From positions 248,001 to 312,000 of the forward strand of contig NZ_CP108096.1 of assembly GCF_036194065.1 (NCBI RefSeq): 64,000 bases of DNA, in the 5' to 3' direction. The notes beneath the pieces are model-generated. The model saw only the letters and a list, made by a program, of their open reading frames with translations. It ran no database searches and was not told the DNA's origin. This DNA is from Streptomyces sp. NBC_00239. GTDB taxonomy: Bacteria > Actinomycetota > Actinomycetes > Streptomycetales > Streptomycetaceae. How positions within the stretch are numbered: position 1 is the first letter of the stretch; each line of letters starts with the position of its first letter. The translations under genes were made by a program, and so were the position numbers. Shown piece by piece: positions 16,712 through 25,866 of the stretch.

Positions 16712-18736
16712 ATGTCCAGGGACAGCAACACGATCCTGCTGCGCCAGCAGTACACCGGCGAGCCCCGCCAGGCCGCCCACGCCTTCTACCAGGCCCGGGG
16801 CCTGTACTTCGGCCTCGTACCCGACGTCACCGACCCCGCCCAGCAGCTCCTCGAAGCCGCCCTCGTCCGCACCCTCGCCCGGCCCCACCCGCAGATCCCC
16901 GCGCCCTCCGCCGCGGGCACCTTCTTCGGGCTGCGCGGGGTCTCCCCGGACATCGACACGCTCGTGCTGTGGCCCCACCCCGACCATCTGACCCAGCTGC
17001 TCGGCCGGATCCTGCCGGTCCGCACCGACACCGGGATCGCCGGCATCCCGGGACTGCGGGCCCGCCCCCACCCCAGCCGCACCGACACGCTGCTCCTGGC
17101 CCGCCCCGGCCACCGCGCCCACCTCACCCTGCGCGCCCGACCGGCCGCCCTCCAGCAGGCCGAGGACCGCATCCTGGCCGCCGGCCTCGAACCGCTGTGG
17201 TCGGCGCGCACCTCACAGCCCGGCGAGCGCCAGGCATGGGACCGCCTGGCCGGCGCCCTGCCGCCCCAGGAGACGGCACTGTGGAGCCGCGCCCTGCGCC
17301 GCGCCGGCCTGCACACCAGCCACGTTCCGGACTGGACCCGGAGCGCGCCGGAGCCCGGACAACTCGACGGCCCCAAGCCCCAGCGCATCGCCGCCCGCCC
17401 CGTCGGCCCGGCCGGAGGCCCTGCCCGCGGCATCATCGCCGTGACCAGCTCCCGCGGGCAGGCCGGACTCGGCTGCACCACCACCGCACTCACCCTCGCC
17501 GGCGCACTGGCACGCACCGGCGCCCAGGTCGCCCTGATCGGCGCCGACGACCCCAACGGCCTCCACCGGATCCTGAGTTCGGCGACGCCGCAGCCGGGAC
17601 GATGGCACGATCTGCTGCCCGACCTGCCGGGGCCGGGCACCCTGCGCGGCATGATCCTCTCCCCGGGCGAACCGAACGCCGAGGTGCTGCTCGCCGACGC
17701 GGCCCGCGGGCACGACACCGTGGTCCTCGACGCCGGCGCCGCCTTCCAGCTGCGCCACCTGGCCGGGCATGCGGACGCGGCCCTCGTCATCACCGACCTC
17801 GACCCCGAAGTCTGGGGAGCCACCGAGATCCTCGACCGGCGCCCCGACTGGGCACAGATGTGGGACTGGCTCAACACCCGCTACCTCACCGCCCGCGCCC
17901 GAGCCAGCGACGCCCACTCCCAGCTCCTGCGCTTCCTGGACGAGACGTTCGAGATGTACGTCTGGGACCGGGTCTCGGACAACAACGCCGACGTCTACGA
18001 CGCCGACGACCCAGCGGACACCGACGCCTGGTGGGACGACTTCCAGCCCGACCACGACCCCGACCCCGACCCTGAAGACGACGAGCCGCTGCTGCTGCCG
18101 GAAGACATCGACGCCGAGACCCTGGACCTCTGGCGCCAGGACTTCCTGGCCTTCCTCGGCCGCGAAGGGGCCATCCGCCACCCGCATACCTGGGACGCCG
18201 TCGCCGCCGTGTGGATCGACCACAACCGCACCCTCGACCTTCCGGGCAGCACGGGCGACGAAGCCCTCGTCGAGGAGGTCCTGCGCGAGGCCGCCCCGGC
18301 CGCCATCGCCCGCTGGGGCGAGCAGACGTGGCAGGAACACCACCCCCGGTGGGCCGCGGCCGACGCCCGCACCCGCAAGGACAGCCTCACCCCCTGGCAG
18401 CACCTGATCGAGGAGACCATCCAGCCCGCCGACCCGGCCGCCACCGCGCGGTTCCTGCTCGCCCACCTGAGCCGGCCGGACGACACCCCCATCGCGCTCG
18501 CGATCGCGCACGTCGACAACGCCCTCGACGCCGAGCAGCACCACCTCGCCGCCATCCGTGACGCCCTGCGCGCCGAGGGCATCCCGGCCCTCACCGTCCT
18601 TCCGGACCTGCACGATCACCCGGCCCGAGGAGAAAACCTGCAGTTCCTGGCACGGCCCTCGGACCAGGACGCCGCGGCCGCCAACCGCCTGGCCCTGGTG
18701 GTGGCCGACCTGCTCGCGACCCGGGCACGCCCCTGA
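16712..18736 (+). CDS. Atypical ParA/MinD-like protein A of a paralogous pair
   Basis: The 674-residue product is read from ATG 16712 (MSRDSNTILL); upstream in-frame codons are not protein-like. Residues 1-230 align by eye with the N-terminus of the protein encoded at 19319-21856 (both have HAFYQARGL/SWIKAHGL, AAGTFFG/AAGTLFG). A MinD/ParA-like domain begins near residue 240: SSRGQAGLGCTTTALTLAGA sits where KGGxGKT is expected, with both lysines replaced. Then come an acidic linker (VYDADDPADTDAWWDD) and a motif WDAVAAVWIDHNRTLDL shared with the paralogue. Lys replacement recalls CpaE/Ssd-type proteins that do not hydrolyse ATP normally. A localisation or partition role is possible. Confidence 0.7.
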   Translation: MSRDSNTILLRQQYTGEPRQAAHAFYQARGLYFGLVPDVTDPAQQLLEAALVRTLARPHPQIPAPSAAGTFFGLRGVSPDIDTLVLWPHPDHLTQLLGRILPVRTDTGIAGIPGLRARPHPSRTDTLLLARPGHRAHLTLRARPAALQQAEDRILAAGLEPLWSARTSQPGERQAWDRLAGALPPQETALWSRALRRAGLHTSHVPDWTRSAPEPGQLDGPKPQRIAARPVGPAGGPARGIIAVTSSRGQAGLGCTTTALTLAGALARTGAQVALIGADDPNGLHRILSSATPQPGRWHDLLPDLPGPGTLRGMILSPGEPNAEVLLADAARGHDTVVLDAGAAFQLRHLAGHADAALVITDLDPEVWGATEILDRRPDWAQMWDWLNTRYLTARARASDAHSQLLRFLDETFEMYVWDRVSDNNADVYDADDPADTDAWWDDFQPDHDPDPDPEDDEPLLLPEDIDAETLDLWRQDFLAFLGREGAIRHPHTWDAVAAVWIDHNRTLDLPGSTGDEALVEEVLREAAPAAIARWGEQTWQEHHPRWAAADARTRKDSLTPWQHLIEETIQPADPAATARFLLAHLSRPDDTPIALAIAHVDNALDAEQHHLAAIRDALRAEGIPALTVLPDLHDHPARGENLQFLARPSDQDAAAANRLALVVADLLATRARP

Positions 18737-18778
18737 CCGCGCCCCGTGTCCCACCCGCCGGCCTGCCGGACGTGCGGG

Positions 18779-19207
18779 CTACCGGCCGAGCTCGCCCACG
18801 CCCAGCCAGAGGAACAACAGGCCCAACAGGGTGAAGCAGCCGCTGACACCGATCCCGAAGAGCTGCCCGAACAGCGGCGACCACGCACCGCCCCGTCCCA
18901 TGACGGTGGCGGTGCGCGCCGGGTTCTTCCCGAGCCGGTAGCGGACCGTCACCGCCTGGCCCTGGGCCATCAGCAGCGCGTCCTCCTCGAACTCCACGTA
19001 CCGGCCGTCCGCCGTGGTGAACCCGTAGACGTGGTGCCAGTAGGTATTGCCCTCGCTGCCCTCCGAGGAGTAGCGGCGCACGCACACGCCCTCGGCGACC
19101 AGCCCGCCGAACAGCGACCGGAGCCGTCCCACCAACTGCCGCACCAGAAAGCCGCACAGCACACCGAACGTCGCCAGAAGGAACCCACCCGCAGCCGCCA
19201 TCTCCAT
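18779..19207 (-). CDS. Small membrane protein, DUF3592-like
   Basis: The 142-residue product has an N-terminal transmembrane helix (about 7-27), an exposed beta-rich middle (YWHHVYGFTTADGRYVEFEE, VTVRYRLGKNPARTAT) and a C-terminal transmembrane helix (about 112-138). That order and the V-x-Y-x-P-x-P/N-like central motif match DUF3592 membrane proteins. It lies between the convergent ParA-like paralogues, and with the same direction as the 845-residue one. The start could also be an ATG six bases further in. Confidence 0.65.
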   Translation of the reverse strand: MEMAAAGGFLLATFGVLCGFLVRQLVGRLRSLFGGLVAEGVCVRRYSSEGSEGNTYWHHVYGFTTADGRYVEFEEDALLMAQGQAVTVRYRLGKNPARTATVMGRGGAWSPLFGQLFGIGVSGCFTLLGLLFLWLGVGELGR

Positions 19208-19318
19208 TCGCGCAGGCTAGGCGGCCGGCGGGCCGCGCCTCCAGCACGCATGTCGGGCACGGCGGACACCCCCGGGGGGGGAGAGTCCCGGGATGCCCGC
19301 AGCTGGGAAAGGCCGCCG

Positions 19319-21856
19319 TTATCCCCGACCGGGTGAAGCCGAGGGCTTCCGGGCGTCCTTCAAGGCGCTGCTCAGCACCGACCCGAGTTCCTCCTGGACC
19401 GGCTTGACCCGGTCGTCGTTCCAGGTCGAGGGCGCGAAGAGAAGTTCCTCGAAGGCCTGGCGCTGGTGCACGGTGCACAGGGCGACCACGCCGTGGCCGC
19501 GCAGAGCGTCAGCCGTCTCGGAGACCGCTTCAGGGCCGCCCATGGGCCGGTACATGTTGGTGATCAGAACCACGGGCATCTGCGGGTCAACACCCAGGGC
19601 ACGCACGCCGCGCAGGAGGGCGGCGGCGGTCTCCTCGCCGGTGCCGGGCCTCTGGCGGCGCTCGATGAGGTCGTCGAAGTCACGGACCCGCGCGGCGTCG
19701 CTGCGCACCCCGGCCACCCACCGGCCGATGACCGACTCCCAGTCCACCCCCGCGCCTGTGATCGGGCCGAGGGCAGCGGCGAACTGCTGCCGAAGTGCTG
19801 GAAGTTCGTCCTCGGCGGGCGCGAACGGTGCACGCGCGTCCTGCTCCAGGCGGCGGCGGTGCTCCACCCATTGCGCGCGGACCTCGGACCACACTGCGCC
19901 ATGGCGCCGGGCCCCCTCGTCCTCGACCGCCGCGAGGAAGGCGGCCCACCCCTGCTCCCGGACGTCCGCGTCCTCGTCAGGGCCGGGCGGGAACGGGAAG
20001 GAGGCGCCTTCCAGGGACCGGGCGGCTGCGGCCGCATCCCACCAGTCGTCGCCCTTTCCCTCATCAGCCAGCGCCGCGAATCCCTCAGCGTGGTGCGGTC
20101 CGTACGCGAGGAAGCGGGCATCCAGGACCGCCATCACCGTCTCCGGCGCCGACCGGGGCAGGTATGCGGCATCGTGGCGCAGGTGTGCGTTGAACCGGGC
20201 GTTGAGCCACCGCATCAGCTTCGCGGTGCGCCAGGTCTCCCGCTCCTCCACGGTGGCCGCGCGCGGCTGCAGGTCGACCTCGGAAGCGATGGTGGCGAGG
20301 AATTTGGAGGCCCGTACGGCCAGGTCCTCGATGGGATCCCCGTCGGCGCTGAGGCGCTGCAGGTTACGCAGCCGGTTGTGCGCGATCCAGGAGTCGCGCA
20401 CCGCGTCCCAGCTGTCCGGGTGCCGGCGCTGCCCCTCGGCGGTGATGAAGTCCAGGAAGTGGCGGCGCCACAGGTCCAGAGGTGCCCCGTCTTCGGGCGG
20501 CAGGACATCGTCGGGGTGTCCGGGCGCTCCGTCGGCCCCCAAGTCCCACCACTCCTCGACGTCCTCGGCGTCGTCGACGTCGTACACGTCGGCCTCGTCA
20601 GGGGCCTCAAGCCGGAGCATGGCGTAGTAGAAGAACTCCCGGTCCAGCGCCGTACGCAGCCGGTCGGCGTCCATCTGCTCCGCTGAGGGGCGCTGCCACT
20701 GGGCGAAGTGCTCGTCGAGCGCGGCGAAGACACGAATCTGCTCGGGCCTGCGGTCGATGACGTCGACCTGCACCCAGTCCCGGGCGCGGTAGTTGTCCGT
20801 CAGAACGGTCAGGTCGGCGGCCGGGAGACCGGCGAGCTCGGCCGGCGGGCGACCCCCCACATCGAGGACCACGACCTCCCCGCGGCTCGTCGCCTCGGCG
20901 GCGCGCACCTCCAGGTGTTCCCCGTAGTAGCCGTGCGAGGCGGCCAGCAGCCGGCCGCCGCCTGCCGGGGCGAACGGCTCGTGCCACACCGCCGTTTCGC
21001 CGGCCGCGTCCTTGGCCACATGCCGCAGCATCGCGTCGTCGGCCACCAGGGCCACGGTGCGCCCGGAGCGGGTCAGCCCGTAGGCGATCTGGACGCTCAA
21101 AGTGCTGCAGCCGGTCCCGCCGCGCGTCGAGCGGACGTGCACGATCTGCGGGCGCCGGGAGACCGGCCCGTGCGGGCGCGGCACCAGCGCGGACTCGTCA
21201 CCGGCCAGCTCGGCGAGCGTGGGCTCCCGCGAGGCCCAGCCGGAGGCGACCTCGCGAGCGAGAAGCGGGCGGCGCAACGCGCGGCTCCAGGCGGGCGCCG
21301 ACTCGGCGAGGGAGATGTCGATGACGCGGCGGGGGGTGTCCTCGAACGCCGTGCCGCCCTGGTCCCACAACGGCAGCAGACCCGCCGCCGCGCACAGGAT
21401 GCCGGCCTCCCGTACGTCGCGTGGCTGCGCGGCGAGCAGGACCTGACCTGCGGCGCGCACCCGGGTCAGGGCGAGGTACTTGCCGTCGCGGACCCAGCGC
21501 AGTCCGGCAACGCCGGTGACGGTCGAGCTGGTCTCGCTCGTGCGGCTGGGCAGCAGGCGGGCCAGGACCTCGGCCTCGTACCCGGACGCCGGCCACAGCC
21601 TCAGCTCGTCGCCGGGCCCCGGGCTCGCCTTGGCGATGCCGAACAGGGTGCCGGCCGCCGCGAGGGGGCCGAAGGGGCCGCTGGTCCGGGCGAGGGCGAA
21701 CAACAGGGAGGCCTCGAGCAGTTGCTGCTCGGCGGAGGCGGCGTCGGGGGCCAGGCCGTGAAGAAGTCCGTGGGCCTTGATCCAAGAAGTCGCCTGGGCG
21801 TGGTTCTCGCCGGTGACGGCGGCGCGGGCGACGGCATTGCGGTCGGCTTTCGCCAT
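19319..21856 (-). CDS. Atypical ParA/MinD-like protein B of a paralogous pair
   Basis: The 845-residue product starts at ATG 21856 with GAGGA upstream. Residues 245-252 read RGGTGCST where ParA proteins have KGGTGKST, so both signature lysines are replaced, by Arg and Cys, as in the paralogue at 16712. A unit of about 35 residues ending in WDAVRDSWIAHNRLRNL (near 490) recurs as VWSEVRAQWVEHRRRLEQ (near 690). The acidic VYDVDDAEDVEEWWD is shared with the paralogue. The C-terminus has an alpha/beta segment (PQMPVVLITNMYRPMGGPEA). The gene is in a leftward operon with four small genes; function likely linked to positioning or partition. Confidence 0.7.
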   Translation of the reverse strand: MAKADRNAVARAAVTGENHAQATSWIKAHGLLHGLAPDAASAEQQLLEASLLFALARTSGPFGPLAAAGTLFGIAKASPGPGDELRLWPASGYEAEVLARLLPSRTSETSSTVTGVAGLRWVRDGKYLALTRVRAAGQVLLAAQPRDVREAGILCAAAGLLPLWDQGGTAFEDTPRRVIDISLAESAPAWSRALRRPLLAREVASGWASREPTLAELAGDESALVPRPHGPVSRRPQIVHVRSTRGGTGCSTLSVQIAYGLTRSGRTVALVADDAMLRHVAKDAAGETAVWHEPFAPAGGGRLLAASHGYYGEHLEVRAAEATSRGEVVVLDVGGRPPAELAGLPAADLTVLTDNYRARDWVQVDVIDRRPEQIRVFAALDEHFAQWQRPSAEQMDADRLRTALDREFFYYAMLRLEAPDEADVYDVDDAEDVEEWWDLGADGAPGHPDDVLPPEDGAPLDLWRRHFLDFITAEGQRRHPDSWDAVRDSWIAHNRLRNLQRLSADGDPIEDLAVRASKFLATIASEVDLQPRAATVEERETWRTAKLMRWLNARFNAHLRHDAAYLPRSAPETVMAVLDARFLAYGPHHAEGFAALADEGKGDDWWDAAAAARSLEGASFPFPPGPDEDADVREQGWAAFLAAVEDEGARRHGAVWSEVRAQWVEHRRRLEQDARAPFAPAEDELPALRQQFAAALGPITGAGVDWESVIGRWVAGVRSDAARVRDFDDLIERRQRPGTGEETAAALLRGVRALGVDPQMPVVLITNMYRPMGGPEAVSETADALRGHGVVALCTVHQRQAFEELLFAPSTWNDDRVKPVQEELGSVLSSALKDARKPSASPGRG

Positions 21857-22072
21857 GATGTCCCGATCCTCGACGTGGCTCCCGGACCGGCACGCCGACG
21901 GTGGGCGCAGCAGAAAGTCAGTTCACTGTGAGGATCTCCCCCTTAGCGCCTTGGATGCACGCGGGTCCGGGCCGCAGTGCAAGGCGGGCGGCAGCAGGTC
22001 TGCCTGCCCGTCATCGTAGCGGCGGCAGGCCGGGAGAGAGCAAGCCCGCCGCGCGCACGCGCTGGGGAGCGG

Positions 22073-22618
22073 TCACATGCCGTACTCGCGCGCCCGGGAG
22101 GAGAGGCGGGAGGCGACGGCTTCGGCGACGTCCTCCAGCTCGGAGCGCTCCTCGGCGGCGGCGGCGAGCAGCGCGTAGGCGACGGCGGACTCGCCCTTGG
22201 TCAGGACGGCCAGACGCGGGCCGGGCCGGTCGAGCGCGGCGGTGAACTCCGCTTCGTCCACGGCGAGGTCACGCAGCGCGGGGTCGTGCTCGGCGACGCG
22301 CTCGGCAAGGCGCGCGGCGAGTGCGGCGGCAAGTGGGGAGAGCTGGGTGGCTGTGCCTTCGACGAGCGTGAGCAGGCAGTGGACCACCGCGCTCTCGCCG
22401 CGGGTCAGGACGGCCAGGCGCGGGCCGGGGCGATCAAGTTCGTCAGTGAACTCAGCGAGCATGGACGCGAGTTCACTGTCCCGCACGCCGCAGTGGGTGA
22501 CGCCGGTCAGGGAGGTGACGCCGCGGTCCGTGTCGATGTTCAGACCGCCGATCGTGCCCGCCATGATGACGGTCCCGGTGTGGACGCCGCCGGTGATGCT
22601 GTTGGTGACCCTGGTCAT
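22073..22618 (-). CDS. Protein with beta-helical N-terminus and internal duplication
   Basis: The 181-residue product begins NSITGGVHTGTVIMAGTIGG, the glycine/valine pattern found in short beta-helical N-termini of actinobacterial conflict-system proteins. The rest consists of two copies of a unit: ELDRPGPRLAVLTRGESAVV near 60-79 and ALDRPGPRLAVLTKGESAVA near 130-149, each followed by an alpha-helix. The duplication is clear at both protein and DNA level. ATG 22618 has AGAAGGA upstream. It lies between the ParA-like gene and the zinc-ribbon gene. Confidence 0.65.
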   Translation of the reverse strand: MTRVTNSITGGVHTGTVIMAGTIGGLNIDTDRGVTSLTGVTHCGVRDSELASMLAEFTDELDRPGPRLAVLTRGESAVVHCLLTLVEGTATQLSPLAAALAARLAERVAEHDPALRDLAVDEAEFTAALDRPGPRLAVLTKGESAVAYALLAAAAEERSELEDVAEAVASRLSSRAREYGM

Positions 22619-22755
22619 GGTGAACCGTTCCTTCTACTCGATGGAGAACAAGATGCGCGGCCGCACGAAGAGCGGCCGGAGCCACCGCGCGTCCCGGGAG
22701 CGCCGGGCGCCGCAGGGGCATGCTGGTCTGCTGAGGGGGCGCCGGAGCGCGGCTG

Positions 22756-23301
22756 CTACTGGCGGCCGTCGAGCCAGGCGCGGTACTCCTGGCGGACGTA
22801 GGCGCGGGCGGCGCCGCCGTCAAGGCCGGTGCCGTCGGCGACGGAGCCGGGGGTGGTGGGACCGGCGACGTACACATCCATCGCCTCGTGGTCGAAACCC
22901 ATGAGGTCGCACGCGGCCTGGGCGGCCTGAGAGTTGATCCGCTCGATGACCGCTTCCGAGTGCAGGCCGCGAAACCGGTCCAGCTCGCTGTCGTAGGCGA
23001 GTCGGTCCAGCAGCGCGGCCTTGCGCAGCAGGAAGGTGCGGACCTCGCCGACGTCGGCCGCACCCTGTTCGGCCAGGGCGGCCAGGGCGAACTGCTCGGC
23101 GTCCGGGCTCGGGGCGCCGTCGTAGGCGCAGCGGTAGTCCGGGCCGGAGAACTGCGGGGTCTCCAGCACACCCCAGCCGGCGTTGCAGCCGCGGCAGTCG
23201 AAGCCGATCACGTCCTTGCTTGTGCCGGCCTGCTGGACCAGGCGCGGCTCGAGGTCGGTGCACCGGCACTGAGCGCACCGGATCGTCGTGCTGGTCAGCA
23301 T
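22756..23301 (-). CDS. Zinc-ribbon hypothetical protein
   Basis: The 181-residue product starts with a zinc-ribbon-like pair: CAQCRC near residue 9 and CRGCNAGWG near 36. The rest is helical (FLLRKAALLDRLAYDSELD) without a recognised domain. Its Shine-Dalgarno sequence (AAGGGG, eight bases before ATG) lies within the complement of one copy of the GTGGTGTCCCC word (23323), so that word overlaps its translation signal. It is part of the 24.1-18.8 kb leftward operon. Confidence 0.6.
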   Translation of the reverse strand: MLTSTTIRCAQCRCTDLEPRLVQQAGTSKDVIGFDCRGCNAGWGVLETPQFSGPDYRCAYDGAPSPDAEQFALAALAEQGAADVGEVRTFLLRKAALLDRLAYDSELDRFRGLHSEAVIERINSQAAQAACDLMGFDHEAMDVYVAGPTTPGSVADGTGLDGGAARAYVRQEYRAWLDGRQ

Positions 23302-23452
23302 CGTGGTGTCCCCTTCGGGCTTCGGGCGGATGAACGTCCCGCGCCGGAGGTGAGGTCAGCGAGCGGACGCCTGGAACATGTGGTGCTCGGCGCAGGGGCG
23401 GATACCTCGCCCGGCGACGCGAAGGGGCGGTTTCCACTGCGGTCGAACCTGG

Positions 23453-23755
23453 TCAGTTCCGGATGATCCGGACGGCGTGGCCCCCACGGAGGGCGGCTTC
23501 CGGGGAGGCCGACTCCGGGGCGGCGCTGTCGGAGGTCGCGGCCAGGGCGTACCCGCCTGCGCGCAGGGCCAGCAGCAGGCGCTCGGGGACGGCGGAGGCA
23601 TCCGGGCGCTCGTCCGGGGCCACGGCCACCTTGCAGAGCACCTCGCCGCCGGCGTTGACCCATGCTTCCGCGTCGGACACATGGTGTACGCCGGCCTTCT
23701 CAAGGGTCTGACGGAGACCGTGCAGAAGGCCAGGCGCACTGGTCGGGCTGCTCAT
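23453..23755 (-). CDS. Hypothetical small protein
   Basis: The 100-residue product has an alpha/beta look: LLHGLRQTLEKAGVHHVSDA, AWVNAGGEVLCKVAVA and LLLALRAGGYALAAT, ending AVRIIRN. No domain was recognised. A GAAGGA-type ribosome site precedes ATG 23755. It lies 58 bases after the first gene of the operon. Confidence 0.55.
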   Translation of the reverse strand: MSSPTSAPGLLHGLRQTLEKAGVHHVSDAEAWVNAGGEVLCKVAVAPDERPDASAVPERLLLALRAGGYALAATSDSAAPESASPEAALRGGHAVRIIRN

Positions 23756-23813
23756 CGTGACGAACCGTCCTTCAGGTAGAGGTGCTGGCGCGGCGGGCCG
23801 GTGAGGCCGCGGC

Positions 23814-24128
23814 TCAGAGGCTGAGCAGGTCGCGGACCGCGTCGGGCAGCTGGGCGATCTCGGCGGGCCGGTCGAAGAAGTAGTCGCGGATGCGGCCGGC
23901 GAGCTCGCGGTCCACGCTCACCTCCTGCGGCGCCGCCGGAAGGCCGAGCACGGTGCGCGCGGCGTCATCCAGGTGCGCGGCGAGCGGCTGGTAGTCCCGG
24001 CCGTCCTCCTGTGCCATGAGCTGGTCGAAGGTGGGACGCGGGCCGACCTCCGGGAGCGGTCCGACGGGGCGCAGTACGGGCTGGTCCGCCAGCCGCGAGT
24101 CGCGGGGGGTGGGCTGTTGGCCTGTCAT
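23814..24128 (-). CDS. Hypothetical small protein, first gene of operon
   Basis: The 104-residue product starts at ATG 24128 (MTGQQPTPRD), behind GGAGGACG. A longer frame in phase would begin upstream but inside the 5' leader just after the -10 box. The sequence contains DQLMAQEDGRDYQPLAAHLD and a helical C-terminus; no domain recognised. It is driven by the promoter at 24178-24206 and leads the operon that ends with the ParA-like and DUF3592-like genes. Confidence 0.55.
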   Translation of the reverse strand: MTGQQPTPRDSRLADQPVLRPVGPLPEVGPRPTFDQLMAQEDGRDYQPLAAHLDDAARTVLGLPAAPQEVSVDRELAGRIRDYFFDRPAEIAQLPDAVRDLLSL

Positions 24129-24177
24129 GTCGTCCTCCAAGTCTGTTGGTGAGTCTGGGTGTTCCTCGCCTTCAAAC

Positions 24178-24206
24178 AGAATACTCGCATTCCTATACGT
24201 TGTCAA
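24178..24206 (-). promoter_or_regulatory. Promoter of the 24.1-18.8 kb operon
   Basis: Minus strand: TTGACA (24206-24201), 17 bases, TATTCT (24183-24178). This is the closest match to a sigma-70-type consensus in the window. It lacks the GACCCT element seen in most promoters further right. Confidence 0.65.
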
Positions 24207-24228
24207 GAGTTATGTAAAAGTAGAGGGG

Positions 24229-25629
24229 TTAGTGTCGGCGGACCTCGTTCATGTCGACGAGCTGCACCACCACGCACTTGCGCCCCTTGATCGTCACGTT
24301 CTCCTGGACGCCCACGGACACCCAGTTCGAGCCGCTCTCGTGCAGCCGCTCCCGTTCCAGATTCCCGTACTGCGACACCTGCGCGACCGCGGCCCCGCGC
24401 CGGGAGACCATCTCGAACACCACCGCGTGGTCGGCCTGGCCGGACCGCCCGTTGTCCTCCCAGTCGGTCCGGGCGAAGTACGTGTCACCCGCCACCTCCG
24501 GGCAGTGCGAGGAGGAGAGGAACGAGGGACTGTGGTATCGGCTGCCGGCCGGGAAGTTCTCCTGTGCCCACTGCGCGACCCGGTTCGCCTTGCGGACCTC
24601 CAGCGGGGGAGTGAACCCGCGGAAAGTGCGGTGAGGGACCTCGGAGGTGCCGGACGAGCGGATCGCCGAGTTGATGTTCTCGGTGACCACCCGCATCGGC
24701 ACGTTCATCTTCTCCGCCGGCTGGTCCAGGTCGTGCCCGTTGTAGAGGTGGGCGTTGATCTGCCGGTACATCGAGCCGGTGTAGGTCGAGACCCAGTGAT
24801 GCTGCTCGGAGCTAAGGCGGGAGGCCCACGCGGCCGACTCCGGCTCCAGCAGGCCGGCCCGCTGCTCGTTCAGCTGATCGCGCTGCGCAGCGCGGCCCAG
24901 GCCGTGCCGCTCCCAGGGCCGGGCCGCCTGCCGGCTGCGCGCCGCGGCGATGATCTGCTCGGCGTGATCGGCGGGGACGCGGTCGTAGATGACCTGCCCG
25001 TTCTCGATCCGGTAGGGCCAGGGCGAGTTGGCCAGCGCCTGGTAGCGGCCCTGGTCGAGCCGGTTGAACACGACCCGGGCGTGCGGCGGCTCATCCCCGT
25101 TGGCCGGATACACGGTTGCCGAGCCGGCGAAGTCCTCGCCGCGCCAGGCCACCGTCTGCCCGCCGTCGGCGCGCGGCACGAACGTGGCGGCCCCGCCGGC
25201 CCCGCTGGCCCGCGCGAAGGCGTCGGCGGCACGGACGTGCTCGGGGTACTCCGGCAACTGCGCCGGGCCCCACTCGTCGTCGGCCGGCTCGGGCGCAGGC
25301 GCGGGCATCGCCCACGCGACGCGGGGGTCCGTGGCGTTGGGGTAGCGGGGGGTCTGCTTACGGTCGCCGAGCATGGTGCGCGTCGCGGCCGCGGACAACT
25401 TCGCGTTCTCCGCGTACAGCTTGGCCTGCTCGTCCTCGCCATTCTCGGCGGCCTGACGGGTCTTGGCCTCCCACATCTGGGCCGTGGCGTACGCGCCGAG
25501 CGCGGGATGCCCGGCGCCGGCCACGGCGACGTCCTTGCGCAGAGCGGTCGAGGCTGCGCGGCGCGCGGCCCGAACGGCCGGGTGGGATGAGTCGCACCTG
25601 CGCCCGCCCTTGGATTGCGACCTGCACAC
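24229..25629 (-). CDS. ADP-ribosyltransferase-like toxin protein
   Basis: The 466-residue product is read from GTG 25629, nine bases after AGGGAGG, which places the motif CRSQSKGGRRC at the very N-terminus. The C-terminal third has the layout of R-S-E class mono-ADP-ribosyltransferases: Arg337 in HRTFRGFTPP, PSFLSSS (369-374) as the STS element, and Glu425-x-Glu427 in NLERERLHESGS. Such enzymes transfer ADP-ribose from NAD to proteins or nucleic acid. The first 200 residues are helical and may carry a delivery or targeting part. No signal peptide is seen. The protein at 26246-27061 has the same N-terminal motif. Called by motifs only, not by search. Confidence 0.7.
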   Translation of the reverse strand: MCRSQSKGGRRCDSSHPAVRAARRAASTALRKDVAVAGAGHPALGAYATAQMWEAKTRQAAENGEDEQAKLYAENAKLSAAATRTMLGDRKQTPRYPNATDPRVAWAMPAPAPEPADDEWGPAQLPEYPEHVRAADAFARASGAGGAATFVPRADGGQTVAWRGEDFAGSATVYPANGDEPPHARVVFNRLDQGRYQALANSPWPYRIENGQVIYDRVPADHAEQIIAAARSRQAARPWERHGLGRAAQRDQLNEQRAGLLEPESAAWASRLSSEQHHWVSTYTGSMYRQINAHLYNGHDLDQPAEKMNVPMRVVTENINSAIRSSGTSEVPHRTFRGFTPPLEVRKANRVAQWAQENFPAGSRYHSPSFLSSSHCPEVAGDTYFARTDWEDNGRSGQADHAVVFEMVSRRGAAVAQVSQYGNLERERLHESGSNWVSVGVQENVTIKGRKCVVVQLVDMNEVRRH

Positions 25630-25704
25630 CGGAAGCGCCCTCCCTTCCTCACCCGCGATCCGCGGGGCTGCCCGAGCGGGCAGCAACGCGATCTTGGAAG
25701 GGGC

Positions 25705-25734
25705 GGCCTGTGGACAGAGGCCGTCGATCGCCGG
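25705..25734 (-). promoter_or_regulatory. Upstream element shared with the second toxin gene
   Basis: On the minus strand this reads GATCGACGGCCTCTGTCCAC followed by AGGCCG. A nearly identical stretch lies at 27120-27146 in front of the papain-fold gene. The distance to the GTG is about 75 bases in both cases, so it is probably a shared promoter or operator. Confidence 0.5.
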
Positions 25735-25786
25735 GGAGGGTGGAGCCGCTTCCGGTGCGGCTCGTACCTGATGCGGACGCACAGAA

Positions 25787-25814
25787 GCGGGGCGGCCGTA
25801 TGCGGCCGCCCCGC
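25787..25814 (-). terminator. Perfect 12-bp hairpin terminator-like
   Basis: Left arm 25787-25798, loop TATG, right arm 25803-25814; both arms are GC-only. It lies after the stop at 25867 and before the toxin gene, so it should isolate the toxin gene from transcription entering from the right. No T-tract follows, as is common in actinomycetes. Confidence 0.6.
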
Positions 25815-25866
25815 CTCTCTGGGTCAGGGTCGAGAACTGGAGGCGCCTTGAAGGCGCGGGCCTACG

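Noticed and set aside
23323..23334. GTGGTGTCCCC as a ribosome-binding element (complement AAGGGGACACCAC before an ATG)
   Set aside because: This fits only one of twelve copies; the others are not placed before start codons.
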